Positions 33,849-45,023 of a DNA stretch of 64,000 nucleotides are shown here, in pieces. Source of the stretch: Lasioglossum baleicum (Eukaryota; Arthropoda; Insecta; Hymenoptera; Halictidae); the NCBI RefSeq assembly GCF_051020765.1, contig NC_134940.1:14521712-14585711 (forward strand), given 5' to 3'. Each line of letters begins with the position of its first letter. Within the stretch, counting starts at the first letter, position 1. Position numbers and translations under genes: made by a program. Below the pieces are notes generated by a model. It did not search any database. It saw only the letters and a program-made list of their open reading frames with translations, and was not told the DNA's origin.

Positions 33849-34225
33849 CAGTGTACATAATAACTTTTTTATAATTGTACCAAACCTATAACCAAACGAC
33901 CTGATTTTTTCTAATCGATTAGAAGCATTGGTTTACGAAATAATATGCAAAATGAAATGTTCAGCATGTGTACATATAAATAACATTGATCTATAAAACA
34001 TTTATTTAAAATTTGCATTAAGGGACGAAATAAAAATGTTTTGAAAAATGCCTTTTTATTATTGCATGTGACCTTGCAAATTATAAATAATTTTTGACAA
34101 TCTTTCTTGCAAGTCATTTCGTGAACCAATGCTTCTAATTGATTAGAAAAAATCATGTCGTTTGATACAACTATAAAAAAGTTATTAGTTCTTAAAAGAG
34201 GTACGAATACTTTGTACGCCCACTG
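33849..34225. mobile_element. TA-flanked fold-back Tc1/mariner-type MITE
   Basis: Ends CAGTGTACATAATAAC (left) and the complement of CAGTGGGCGTACAAAG (right) are flanked by TA on both sides. Inner arms match over about 75 bp: TAACTTTTTTATAATTGTAC through TTCTAATCGATTAGAAGCAT, with the inverted counterpart at 34125-34190. The left tip has a small deletion relative to the right. The 125-codon minus frame (33911-34288) runs through the palindrome and is not a gene. Confidence 0.85.
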
Positions 34226-34985
34226 TATATAGATTGCGAATTTTTTACATTTATACCAAAAATGTGTAAGCAAGATAGTTGAAAACAATAGTTGAAAGAT
34301 TTATACAACCGAAGGACATCGAAGTTTAACGATAGGAATAGAAAGTTTAACGTTCAGTCAGAATTTGAGAGATCTAAAGTAATTTAGCAAACTGAAAAGA
34401 AATGGTCGAACGAGAATCTGCTTTTAAAACATATGTAGTGATTTGGTGTTGCGCGTTTATCTTGTTCAGCGTTGCCGTAACCGAGTAAATAATGGGTATG
34501 TTTAAATTGACATAAGCTTCAGTAAATAAGGAAGCTGCAAGTAAAGGAGGCGATGTCCACGGTACGCAAAACAGGACGAGAATATTGCATCCTCGTGGAA
34601 CAGATTGAGGCGCAAGAAAATGAGTATTCCCTTTGACTCGGAACCTCGAAATGAGTTACTTTAATGGCAAATGAAAAACCTCTGACATTACATACCATCA
34701 AGTATTAAAGTTTCCACGGCGAACGATGCCAGCGAGGAAATACGATAGAACGGAGTCTATAAAATGTGTAGACCGTAATTCGTGGTGTACTCTTTATACA
34801 GAAATAAAGAAAACGACTAAACCGAGTATGTACATATTCCACTCACGAAATTTACAAGAAAATTCATAGCGTACGTTCGTAAACGTTATTATTTCTATAT
34901 GAAAAAATGACTTGACACTATATTTTCTTTCTATAGTAATTATTAGGTTGTTGCATACGAAATTTCTGAATAATACTATTATAAC
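34226..34985. other. Unique sequence; solo mariner end at 34944
   Basis: No gene. TTAGGTTGTTGCATACGAAA at 34944-34963 matches the terminus of the mariner at 19915. Confidence 0.45.
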
Positions 34986-35159
34986 TAGACTGCGGATCTA
35001 AAAATGTTCTGCATTGATTGAAGGCAGCAGGAATAAAATAGAAAATTTATAACTTTGTTACATTAAAAACATACCATATTCTTCAATTTTTCAAATCCTT
35101 TACTGTTTTATATTTCACTCAACCAATTTCTTCATAAATGCATAAAGAGCCGCAGTCTA
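34986..35159. mobile_element. TAGACTGCGGAT-family MITE, copy 4, exact 8-bp duplication
   Basis: The left end TAGACTGCGGATCTAAAAAT and right end CATAAAGAGCCGCAGTCTA form inverted repeats. ATTATAAC is perfectly duplicated at 34978-34985 and 35160-35167. 174 bp, non-coding. The 8-bp duplication supports hAT-type mobilisation of the family. Confidence 0.92.
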
Positions 35160-35204
35160 ATTATAACCTACACGTTTATTAGTATACCATTTCAAGGTAC
35201 ATAC

Positions 35205-35370
35205 CAGTGTACCAGTTCCCCCCACTATTTCATATTGCCCTTACCGTGCTTCGCCTCACGTGACTACGAGGATACAGTCTCCTATACATATGTACGCTCC
35301 TGAACTCTCCCACCTCCTCGTACACTCCACAGAAATTTGGTGGGGAGGACTCAGGAGTAGGGAGCCACAA
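35205..35370. repeat. Dispersed repeat with TTTGGTGGGGAGGA core, copy 2
   Basis: Shares ACCAGTGTACCAG, CCCCACTA, and TTTGGTGGGGAGGA followed by TCAGGAGTAGGGAG with 745-865. Confidence 0.5.
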
Positions 35371-38300
35371 GCCGTCAGATACAGTACATCTGCAATCAGT
35401 TACTTTTCTGTTGCATTACAAATCACTAAACTCCGGATTTTATTTAAAAAACAAAATTAATAGATCAAATTTAAAACAGTACATACATGAAGAAAATTAT
35501 AGATCACTGCCCCATTATCTTTCATGTATCACCACTGTTAATGGTGGAATTACATTTCCATTTATTCTTTGCTTCTCACGATCAGTGCAGCAGGTTTAAT
35601 ATGTTGCAATAAAGATTCGCAATCTGCAAATTACAAAACAAATTCATTCTGTATACGTGTTCGGGCAACTTTGGTGCTCGGTGCAAGTACTAGTACGAGA
35701 AGAATGAAACGATCGTATTAATTGAAATGTAATAGCCAATAATTAGCCGCGAGGAAGTCAAGTCTGATTGGTTACACCCTCTGTTTCCGGTATCCCCACA
35801 GTAACGTTCGCTCGCGAGTGCGATACGGACGATAAGGTGGACTTTTCACGGCGCAAACCCGTTTTTATTGCCCCGCTTATCGTTTATGATCCGGTCTTTA
35901 CATAAACCAACGGACTAGTACACGCTTATAGGCCAACTCTGTTATTATCAGCCGCTTCAGTCGCTCGTAAAACCACCCCCTCAGGTTTCGAGTCAGAAAG
36001 GGTTGATTGCTTGTTTGTGTATACAACCACGCATACAAACAAAGCCCAGGACTTTTCACCGTGAAAGATCGAAATAGCCAAAGGTCTCTCTGTGATTTTC
36101 TATATTTTCTTAAGTATGCATAACCTGTGAAATATACATTCTAATAATCGATAACGTGTAAATTATCACGGATTTAAAGAACCCAGTACAAGTTGTGTCA
36201 TGCCAGATGGTAAAAATAGAAAATGGACCGTCTTATTATCAATTCCATCAATTTCTCAATGAAAACCATAAATACTATCGGCTTCGTCGATTTCACCATT
36301 TCTCGGATTTTCATGTCTCTTAGCTCTGTATGTATAGGAAACACAGCAATGGCAATAGCGGACCATCAATAATTCCATTTGGTTCGCGGGCTCCATCTTC
36401 GGATATCAATTATGGAAGCAGCAGCGAACGAGGGAAAAATGGTGAGGCGGCTGTGTCGGGTTTTTAAGCTATTCGTTGCGATCTCCTTTCTGTGTACCGC
36501 ATGAAACTTTAATTGGAATTCCGCGAAAGCCAAATATCACGTCGAAGATTATTTCGAGAATTACGAACGTTCTTGATTGTGCATTCAAAATTCATGGTAT
36601 TGTTATAAGACGTAGGACTCCGAGAGTCGATGACGTAGAATCGGCTACCCCCACCCGGCCAGCGCGAGAGGGGAATACAATTTACCCCCTCTCTGATGAC
36701 CAGATTAATATGTGACACGTGGCGCGCGCGCGACGGGGATTGAGTGGGACGAATGGGAGACACGTTACGCGTGCGGCACGTCACGTGACCAGTCTACGGT
36801 CTTAGTGGGGGACGTTGGAGTATAGAAAACATGATTCAATGCTTGAAATGCAAATCACAGGTGCACGATGTATGCGCTGGTGTTGACAAAAGAACAAAAA
36901 AATTTGTATGTTATGTTTGTACGAACTGAATACCTATGTATCATGTAAACAGATTAATGAAAAATACGTTTTAATTATTATTGTTGCTTAATTGAATTCT
37001 TAGGTACGACTTGGGAAACCGGTTCCTTTAGTCGTACCGATGTAAGTTTTTAAAGATTTCGTTTATTTCACGTGAAAGCACATAGATTTTCTAATTTCGT
37101 TATAATAAATAACAACAATGTCAACACAAGTTTTGAATAACACATTTAATTTTTATTTAGTTGATAAATCCTAAGTTCTATACGGTTTTTTTTTCTTAAG
37201 GGGTACGACTTGAGCAACCTTACCCTAATTACCATAATGGATTTGCACATGGTTAATGGAATTCTATAGTCTTCTCCCCATTTGGCAAAAACATTGATTT
37301 CTATTCCTTGGAGGTTCTATCGAATGTGATATGATGAATATGTGATCAATGACACTAGAATCCAGTGATAATGGAACGAAAAAATAACACGCAATGAGGA
37401 ATACACAATTTTAATTACCAACTAGGATAAAAAGCAGATACCTCGTGAATAGATTACCCCCTAGAGAATAGTATGATCGAGTCGCACAGTTGTGCAGTCC
37501 TGTGGTAGACGCTGAGGAAAATTCCAGATAACAGGCACGGAATCTACAGCAATTGGGGAGAGAAAGAATCCAAAAGGCGCGTTACGGTTTAACGATTATA
37601 GTTGGCTCGGTTGCAGCATTGTTCTCCAACAACATACGCGGGGAAGCGGAAATGCTCGATGCAAAGTAGCAGTTTCTGGTTGTTTTATGGATTTTATGGA
37701 TTCCCGGCGATAAAAGTGTGAAAAGAAAGGCAACGTTGCTAAGAATTCCGCGGGATAGTGGTTACGTACTCGCGGGGAAATCAACCGTCCTTGACATTAA
37801 AGCTTGATGTATTTATTAGGTTTGGTTCGGGTTGGCCAGCTTTCAAAAGTTCTGGCGAAACCGCGATGACGAAGCTACTTTGCCAACTTCCTAATAGTTT
37901 TATGACTTTTCAGACTTACAGTGCTGCCTCATTCCCAACAAATTAGCGGCTCGAGAGAAGGTACGCGCGAGACCGAAACTTTCTTTCCTTCCGTCCATCT
38001 TTTTTCCGAGTTTGACCCCTTTGTAACAATGTTATAAAGAAAGCTGCTTCTGGGAATGCAGAGAAAGATTGGAGAACGGAAGTGCACGAAACTTGGCAAT
38101 TGTGTTTCGTGCACGGTATAACGGCGTCCGTTAGAATTTCGTCCTACGCCATTTACCGAACGGTAAACTATGATTTAGAAAAGCCTTCGATAACCTCGCG
38201 CAGGATTTAAGGCAACACAGTTTAGGGTTTTGCAATATCAACGGTCTTAGAGCTAACAATAAGTGAGCGACGAATTACCGCGGACGCAGACGTACTCTCA

Positions 38301-38382
38301 CACAAACGTAACACCAATTTATATATTAATCACAATGTCACAAGCATTGGTTCACGTAGATATTAAAAATACGAACTTTATA
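35371..38382. other. Unique sequence with one GC-rich repeat-like patch
   Basis: No proven exon. Positions 36640-36835 contain GAGGGGAATACAATTTACCC, CTCTCTGATGACCAG, GTCACGTGACC and GGGGGACG blocks that look like a diverged, longer relative of the CAGAGTCGCCAGAT family. Positions 35750-36000 are less AT-rich. A signal-peptide-like frame at 36412-36501 is listed separately. Confidence 0.4.
36412..36493 (+). other. Weak candidate: signal-peptide-like 5' coding exon
   Basis: From ATG 36412, or the better-placed ATG 36439 with AAAATGG context, the frame reads MVRRLCRVFKLFVAISFLC, a basic start followed by a hydrophobic stretch like a secretion signal. If it is spliced at the GT at 36494, the phase is 1, which matches the phase-1 acceptor of the cadherin exon at 39297 and would give FLC-ANNVNEPP. 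The donor (TGT|GTACCG) fits the consensus poorly, and without splicing the frame stops at 36502. Chance is a real possibility. Confidence 0.15.
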
Positions 38383-38616
38383 TTGAGTTGGCAAGAAAGT
38401 AATTTCGGTATTTTAAGGTGAAATAAAAATTTCGTTGAGCAATGAACTTTAATCGATCAAATATTTTCCATTTTGCTCGATGCTCTTTTGCCATTTTTCT
38501 GGTAGCTTAATAAAGTTATTGTCTATTTTCATAAAGCTGCGACAGCTCCGTATCGAATAACAAAATTGGGTTTCATTTCACCTTAAAATACCGAAATTAC
38601 TTTCTTGCCAACCCAA
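38383..38616 (-). pseudogene. Mariner remnant (C-terminal tail only)
   Basis: TTGAGTTGGCAAGAAAGTAA and the complement of TTGGGTTGGCAAGAAAGTAA form inverted ends flanked by TA (38381-38382 and 38617-38618). On the minus strand the surviving gene piece reads NNFIKLPEKWQKSIEQNGKY then LID and stop. This closely follows the C-terminal signature of mariner transposases (KLPEKWQKVIEQNG). All catalytic parts are deleted; the 234-bp remnant behaves like a MITE. It lies about 680 bp upstream of the first cadherin exon. Confidence 0.9.
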
Positions 38617-38618
38617 TA

Positions 38619-39296
38619 CAGATTTATTTACACGGCGCGCCGTTTTTATTTTGAGAAGAATGAATTCGAAATCGTTCCAATTTCAGCGCTATTATTCGAT
38701 GTCGTACGTCATGAACGAATTACTTGTCGCTCGAACATTTATAAAAGAAGACTACCGGCTCGATAAGCCCCGAATTCTTCAAACAAAAATGATTATTGAC
38801 ATAACCGTGTGTACCGACTCACAAAAATTGGTGTCGATGGCACGCGTGAATCAATCATAATCCATTATGCTTTACGCGCTGTTAATCACCGAAGTCGACG
38901 TGATAGATCATCCGCGATCGGATGTGAAACGATCAACGTCCTGGGATGGCGGGACGCCTTAATTAACGTCAATGATGTACCTTGACGCATCGACGCTTTT
39001 ATGAATTTTCAATCGACGGGCGCCGTCGTACTACACTGCGACGTTCGCTCTTGGATTAACAGCTAAAAGCAATTTTACATTCTGTATTACTTAATTCTCT
39101 TTATTCTTTTTGCATTGAATAGACAATACTTGGTTCAACGAAATGTAAATTTTTTAAATCCTATTCAAACGAAAACTGTTAATCTCGCGAATCTTTTCTT
39201 AAAAGAAAAGTACCACATGTAAGAAATTCCAATGCAGCTGATGAAAAAGTTTCGGTGTTTTCGGCTCCTGAAGACAAGAATGGTTTATTGTTTCAG
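38619..39296. other. Sequence upstream of the first cadherin exon
   Basis: The region 38850-39060 is less AT-rich and shows no repeat relationship in this window. It ends in the pyrimidine-rich TTTATTGTTTCAG acceptor at 39284-39296. This is probably intron, or 5' flank if a start lies close by. Confidence 0.4.
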
Positions 39297-39514
39297 GCGC
39301 GAACAATGTGAACGAGCCACCAGTCCTGGAAAGTGGAGGATACCCAGCGGGTTTACCTCTACCAGAATCAACCAAAGTCGGCACAGAAGTATTCGTCCTT
39401 AAGGGCCACGATCCCGAAGGATCACCAGTGAAATATGGTATACAACTCACAGACCATTTCGCCGTCAATCCACACACTGGCGTCATCACCTTGGCTAAAC
39501 CACTTAATCGTGAG
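39297..39514 (+). CDS. Cadherin-superfamily gene, exon A (first extracellular repeat, N-terminal part)
   Basis: Cadherins are calcium-dependent cell-surface adhesion proteins built of extracellular cadherin (EC) repeats. The exon follows TTTCAG and begins with the last two bases of a codon (phase 1). Its 72 full codons start ANNVNEPPVLESGG and include LPESTKVGTEVFVLKGHDPE, where PES supplies the early calcium-binding glutamate position and HDPEG sits at the usual DxD/DPDG site. FAVNPHTGVITLAKPLNRE follows, the family's F.I...TG.I....LDRE pattern. It ends exactly at a codon before GTAGGT (phase 0). The VNEPPV start resembles an EC linker or a mature N-terminus. General resemblance is to large insect cadherins of the Cad87A/Cad74A/Cdh23 type; I do not assign an orthologue. 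The upstream exon with initiator and signal peptide is not identified. Confidence 0.9.
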
Positions 39515-39591
39515 GTAGGTGTGATTCGTTTACTTTCTTTCCTTCACCCAATGATTCCAATAAAATGTTAATATTAATTTAATTGCAAATA

Positions 39592-40734
39592 CAGTGGAAC
39601 CTCGGTATACGTCTACTTCGCAGTACGTCCAATTTCGGAATACGTCCTGTTTGGACGTGAAAAATTTTGCTCGGTATTACGACATAAATTATATTTTGTG
39701 TGAATTTTTTTCTTTTATTTTTCTAAATAATTATCTCAGAGGAAAAATTAATAATCAATTATAAAGGAGGGATTTTTTTATCGATCGCAATTTTTGTTTG
39801 AAACAAACTTGGAATAGTAATATTTTTCTACATCCGGATTTGAACCAGTTAACGTTTTCGATTCGGATTTGAATCAGTCAAATGCCAAGTGCTATTCTAT
39901 TGGAGGAAAACAAAGGTGGTGTGTTTCGTTAACTGGTTCACATCCGAATCGAAACGTTTTATGCCCTACAACATAGCTATATTTAATGTAGAATTTGATC
40001 GAACCAGAGCGCCGAAAAATATTACTATTCCAAGTTTGTTTCAAATAATCAATTATATTCAGAGCTGATGTATTATTAACTGACTGATCATTAGACTGCG
40101 GATTTGGAAAATGAGTGGGCGCCATTTAAAACCGTGAATAAGTTAGAATTATCTAACAATCTAGTGTCTTCAGCTTGTTAAGATCATCAAAATAAGAATT
40201 AAACATCCATCTGACTCCAGTCTCTTGCAAACGATACAGACAATTTTTATTTTGCATAAAAATCCGCAGTCTACTGATCATACAAGTAAGGATCAGTAAT
40301 GGAATTAGAGAGATTAAAGGAAATGATCAGTCGATCGAGTGTTTCTTTCTGTCTATTAGCATTAAGCAGAGTTCAAATTTAAAAACTGTAATAAAATCTC
40401 ACTTTTTATTTATGCGTTTGAACAGTGTTTAAATTATTTTGCAACCCCATTAATATAGGTATAATATCACAATAGGATATTCCATGTGCCATTTAAATTG
40501 TAGTGCCCAAGGTGGTTCGGAACCCACCTGATAAAAACTGTAGGTCCCGTCGCGAAAAAACCCTGGCAGTTAAGTGCGACGTAAAATAACCATTAAAAAA
40601 AAGTATCAATAGGAGTTTTTTTTTTAATCATTCTTATATTACTTCTTATGGGAAAGGTTGGTTTGGTGTACGTCCTATTCGGTATAAGTCCAAATATCAG
40701 GAACGGATTAAGGTCGTATACCGAGGTTGCACTG
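39592..40734. mobile_element. Tigger/pogo-like element, 1143 bp, no intact gene
   Basis: Ends CAGTGGAACCTCGGTATACG and the complement of CAGTGCAACCTCGGTATACG are flanked by TA at 39590-39591 and 40735-40736. The CAGT...ACCTCG..ATA style of end is typical of pogo/Tigger transposons. There is no transposase frame. Internally, inverted blocks ACATCCGGATTTGAACCAGT and AACTGGTTCACATCCGAATC form a stem, and a hAT-like MITE is inserted at 40092-40273. A fragment of the right part recurs at 55440-55550. It begins 77 bp after the exon A donor. Confidence 0.85.
40092..40273. mobile_element. TAGACTGCGGAT-family MITE, copy 5, exact 8-bp duplication
   Basis: The left end TAGACTGCGGATTTGGAAAA and right end GCATAAAAATCCGCAGTCTA are inverted repeats. 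CTGATCAT is perfectly duplicated at 40084-40091 and 40274-40281. 182 bp, non-coding, inserted inside the Tigger-like element. Confidence 0.93.
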
Positions 40735-41528
40735 TATCAAGATAAGCATCTGGATTATTTAGTCTGAAATTATACAGGGTGGAGCGGACATCGCAATACA
40801 ACCGGGCAGGGGGTGATTGTGATTGAAATTGTTAACGAACATCATGTTCATTCTAGGTAAATTACGTTTTAACAAATTGTTGAACATCAAAACTGCCATT
40901 CCATGGTAGTGAATAAACTGAGAGAAACTAAGCGGAGTAATAGAATTCTGTATGAAACGCGAGACACAGATTGTATATGTATATTGGGGAGGACATTTTG
41001 GAAAATAGAAGTCAGGATTTCAGTTCGTTAGCGCAACTCGATCAAGCGACATTGATTTAATTCTAGCAAATAGGTTAAGATCCCTTCCCACTCCCGTTCA
41101 TTCAGAAATGTGCGTGATAGCTGGCTGCATTAAAGCGCTTATCTAACGCCCCTTTGACAGCATCGCTTTTCACGCTTCAAAGTAGTATTCTCAGATAGAG
41201 CCGCGTATCCGAACTTAATTACGTAGCCGACCCACCGTTTAATGCCCCCGCTGGAAGAATTCTGCGTCGTCATGTTGATGACAAGTGGCGAGGCTAATGG
41301 AGCCGCCACTCTCCGTGTAAAATGGGGAACAATTCTGTTCGTATTCAGTAGATCACACGCTACCTTTCGCCATACAAAAAAATCAGATTAGCACGAAGGG
41401 AAGGAAACGTTATCTTTATTAACATGCACGCGGGAAACTTGCCAAATGCATACTGGACAAGAACGGATCCCCAACCTGTAAATTCTAAAAGTTATGGAAT
41501 TTTGGGAATATGCTGTGCATCTGTAGGT
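40735..41528. other. Intronic sequence without a recognised gene
   Basis: TATACAGGGTGGAGCGGACA at 40771-40790 looks like the end of a TACAGGGTG-type MITE. The block 41090-41340 is less AT-rich and not repeated in this window. Confidence 0.45.
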
Positions 41529-41680
41529 CACAGTTGGGTATTAATCGATTAAAATTTTAATCATGATTGATTGATTAATGTGTACGATTAAAAAAAGAAA
41601 TCATCGATTAATCGACGATTGATTTAATCGATTGATGAAGTCAATCGTCAATCGTTGATTAAAAGAAGAAATCGACCCTC
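41529..41680. mobile_element. hAT-like AATCG repeat, copy 3 (left end only)
   Basis: CACAGTTGGGTATTAATCGA opens the copy, followed by the GATTGATTGATTAATGTGTA and AATCGTCAATCGTTGATTAA blocks of the family. It breaks off near 41680. Confidence 0.75.
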
Positions 41681-42290
41681 GAAAATTCCATTATTTCTCG
41701 ATTTTCCATTATAACTCGCGAACTATAAGAGATAGGGGAATAGAATTTGTCAATTATGCTTTTACGGCTTGTACAAATTTTCGAAAAATTCTTGAGTATG
41801 AAATTCAACATAATTTAGTACGGTTTTTATTTATTTTCGATCTAGAAATGCTATTACCAATGAAAATAGGATTTTATATGTGGTCCCACTTTCTGAAAAT
41901 TTGTCTACAGAACTTTGTGCCACTTTGTGGGTTTGGAACGCTTTGTGTTTTACAGGCTGACATATAGTGATTTTATTTGCAAAGATAGGTAGAAAAGACA
42001 AAACGACATTTCCTCTTTTGACGCTTCGTTTTCGAGAAAATCGAGTTAGAACATTCAACGGCAACGCGTGCTGTTGATTGGGAACCCGCTGACGCGTCTG
42101 ATCGTGGCCAACCAATTCCACTTCCTCTGAATGTTAGGGCACTGGAACCTGGCGGATTTTCGATCTCGTTCTTCTCAAAAACGAAGTGTCGACCGAAAAA
42201 ATGTTAATTGTTTATTTCTATTCTTTAGTAAATCCATGCCCCTTTGTACCAGCTGTCCGAACACACCCTACATAGCAAGCAATATCAGTT

Positions 42291-42518
42291 TTAACACTGA
42301 ACCTAACGAGCACTGTGAGCAATTAAAACGCGTTTCATCTGATAAAAATGACAAGGCTCTATTTATTTAGATTTTATATCATAATAGAGATAACAGATAA
42401 AGAAATTTACCGAATCAATTTCCATGTAAACAACGTCATCTGTTCAATCATTATAAAATTAAAAAAAATCTAACAATAAGACCGGTTAATTGACCGGCAG
42501 TGGCAGGTTTAGTGTTAA
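42291..42518. mobile_element. CACTAAACCTACC TTAA MITE, copy 3
   Basis: TTAACACTGAACCTAACGAG at the left and GGCAGGTTTAGTGTTAA at the right, with TTAA at both boundaries (42291-42294 and 42515-42518). It has an internal dyad ACCGGTTAATTGACCGG near the right end and shares GACAAGGCTCTATTT with copy 2. Confidence 0.85.
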
Positions 42519-43610
42519 AGGGATTATCAAAAAATTACTTAAATTGCTGTATCACTTGTATTACTTGAATGGGAGACTTACGATTCGCACATATGAGTAC
42601 TCCATGATCGTAAGTACCATAAATTACTAACGTCACTGTATCGGCGTTTTCATATTGCTACCATTTATCTGCGCGTTTCGTTAAGCACCGTATCGATTAT
42701 TGGGCGGATTTTTCGAAATAGCTTTTCAATAATAATCGGAGAGTATTGATTTATCTTCGTTCAGAATATAGTGCGTTATTGCAGAGCATGTAACCATTTT
42801 CCAGCATGCCCCGAATTTTTTTCCCGGATACGGCGTTATGTTTTACAAGTATTAGTGAAAGAAATATTACAGAAATATTTTGTTATGAAGTCCTAATACA
42901 AATACGAAAGAATAATTGACTAGCTTTCCTCGTTCAATACAACATGACGTAATTCGATAATAGAACTGTTCCTTTTTCTAAAAGAATTTTCTATAAAAGA
43001 ATTTAACTTTTTATAATTATATTGAGAAAGAGTGAAACAGTTGAGAAAAGACACAATCGTAGTCACGCACCGGTTGTTGGAGAATTTCCGTCACCCATCC
43101 GACTACTGTGTCTGACCATTGCGTGTTCGTTCTACTTAGGATAAACACCGAGTGTAACACGTTATTATCTGTCTTCCACTGATGTTTCCCGCTGATCTTT
43201 CATTTCCCTGCTTAAGTAGAAATGAACACCGCAAATCAGAGACGCGAACATGATGATGGTTCTAAACACAGCTACCATATACAATTTTTCATTTGATTTG
43301 CTGGAGTTTGAAATACAGCAGACATTTTATTCTAACGTTTTCATTCAATTTTGCACGCAAAATTAGTTTTTATTTGATTATTTTGTCTCTTGATTTATCC
43401 AGTATATAATTAATATTAACTTATCTTCTTTTTGATTGGATATTTTACCATATGTACTTATATAACATAAACATAGGAAATTTCGATACAAGTTCGTACC
43501 GTTCAAACTGAACAAATATAATGCAGCAACAGAGATATTGTACTTTACTTTTTATTTAATAAAATATGCTCTCCATGAAGCGTATGACGCATTTTTTGGA
43601 TTCAGTTTCA
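42519..43610. other. Intronic unique sequence
   Basis: AT-rich with no recognised exon, RNA or element. Confidence 0.4.
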
Positions 43611-43846
43611 GTTTCAAAAACAGAATTCTTAGTGATATTTTCATTTATTTTGTCCATTTCGTTTTTTTTTTCAATTGCTAATTGCTATAGCAATTGTAAA
43701 TTACTAGTAATTATTAATTTATTACATGTTTCAAAAACAGATCTTATTCTTAGTGATATTTTCGTTTATTTTGTCTACTTCGTTTTTCTTCAATTGCTAA
43801 TTCCTATAGCAATTGTAAATTACTATTAATTATTAATTTATTACAA
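43611..43846. repeat. Two-copy tandem duplication, about 118 bp unit
   Basis: The block from TTTCAAAAACAGA through TTCTTAGTGATATTTTC, TTCAATTGCTAATT, CTATAGCAATTGTAAATTAC and TTATTAATTTATTACA is present twice in succession with few differences. The open frame across it (43566-43829) is caused by the duplication. Confidence 0.9.
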
Positions 43847-45023
43847 TGAATAATTACCATAGCTAATGGATTTGAATTCTGTTGCTTTATTTCTGTCTAT
43901 TTTGCATTCATTTCTGCAAGCCTTTTACTGAAATAAACAACTAAAAAGGTTTTCATATTCCAGTTTTATCGCTCTATTATCCTAGAAATAAGTACTAAGA
44001 AACTGAGAGGATGATTTTTTCAATATTTCATATTTATTATATCGTGCAAAGGTAAAAGTCTGAACAAGAAAATCTGTTCAATCAATATTTGAAATATAGT
44101 CTAATGAAATTATTCATAATTTATTAAGATAATGTAACAACATTTGAAATTTTGTTTTAGTAAGTAAGTGTCATAAGTAAAATTATGAAAGTTCAGAGGG
44201 AAACATTTTTTAGAGGAAAGCATTTCTATGTATATGCAATAGACTCAGATCCAACAAAATAAAGATTTATTGCTCGTTTCGATACACAATCATTATAAAA
44301 ATGATAGTATTCAAAAGAATATTCGAAACGACGAAACTTTTCCCATTGGGCGCGTCGTATAATAGCAAGCTTTCCACAAACTATACAACGGGACGTTGGA
44401 CGAGAAATTTCCTTTGCATAATAAAACTCTATTGAAGTCTCAAGTTGTCCAAGTCTTTCACGAAACTAACCGCTCTTATGCCATGCGCATTTAAAACCTA
44501 TGCATTAGTGATCCTCGTTCTACAATGTTATGCTGTAAGTACAAGCCAATAGTCAAATCTCATCCGACGAGAATATTGAAAAATGTGTTGGAAAAGCAAA
44601 AATTATTATTAAAAACAATATTTTGCATGTGTCTCATAATTGATGACACTAGTCTTCAAATGACTTTAGGTTTCCTGGCACGCTGGGTGGATTAGTTTAC
44701 TAGATGATATGTAATGAAAATTTTTTAAAAATTAACGTTTAATCTGAATTACTTAAAAGATTGTAAAAGTTGTTTTTTACGACTTTTTTGTTTTGGCTCG
44801 TGACGAAAATTTAAAAAATGCATTTTGCATCTTCTAAATTGATAATACGCCAAACATTTAAAAGTACACCAGAAAACTTGTCCTCTTGGATATTCAGTTT
44901 CTATGTACACATCGTTTCATATCTTGAGTCGTTTCGAAATAGGATTATCTGGTTTTGTACTCTTGTTATTAGCTGAAACACGCTCTACAATTATTCTACG
45001 TAACGTCGATCGATCGTCATAAC
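43847..45023. other. Intronic unique AT-rich sequence
   Basis: No exon or bounded element recognised. Confidence 0.4.

Noticed and set aside
33911..34288. 125-codon minus-strand frame
   Set aside because: It runs through the palindromic MITE at 33849-34225. The frame is a by-product of the element.
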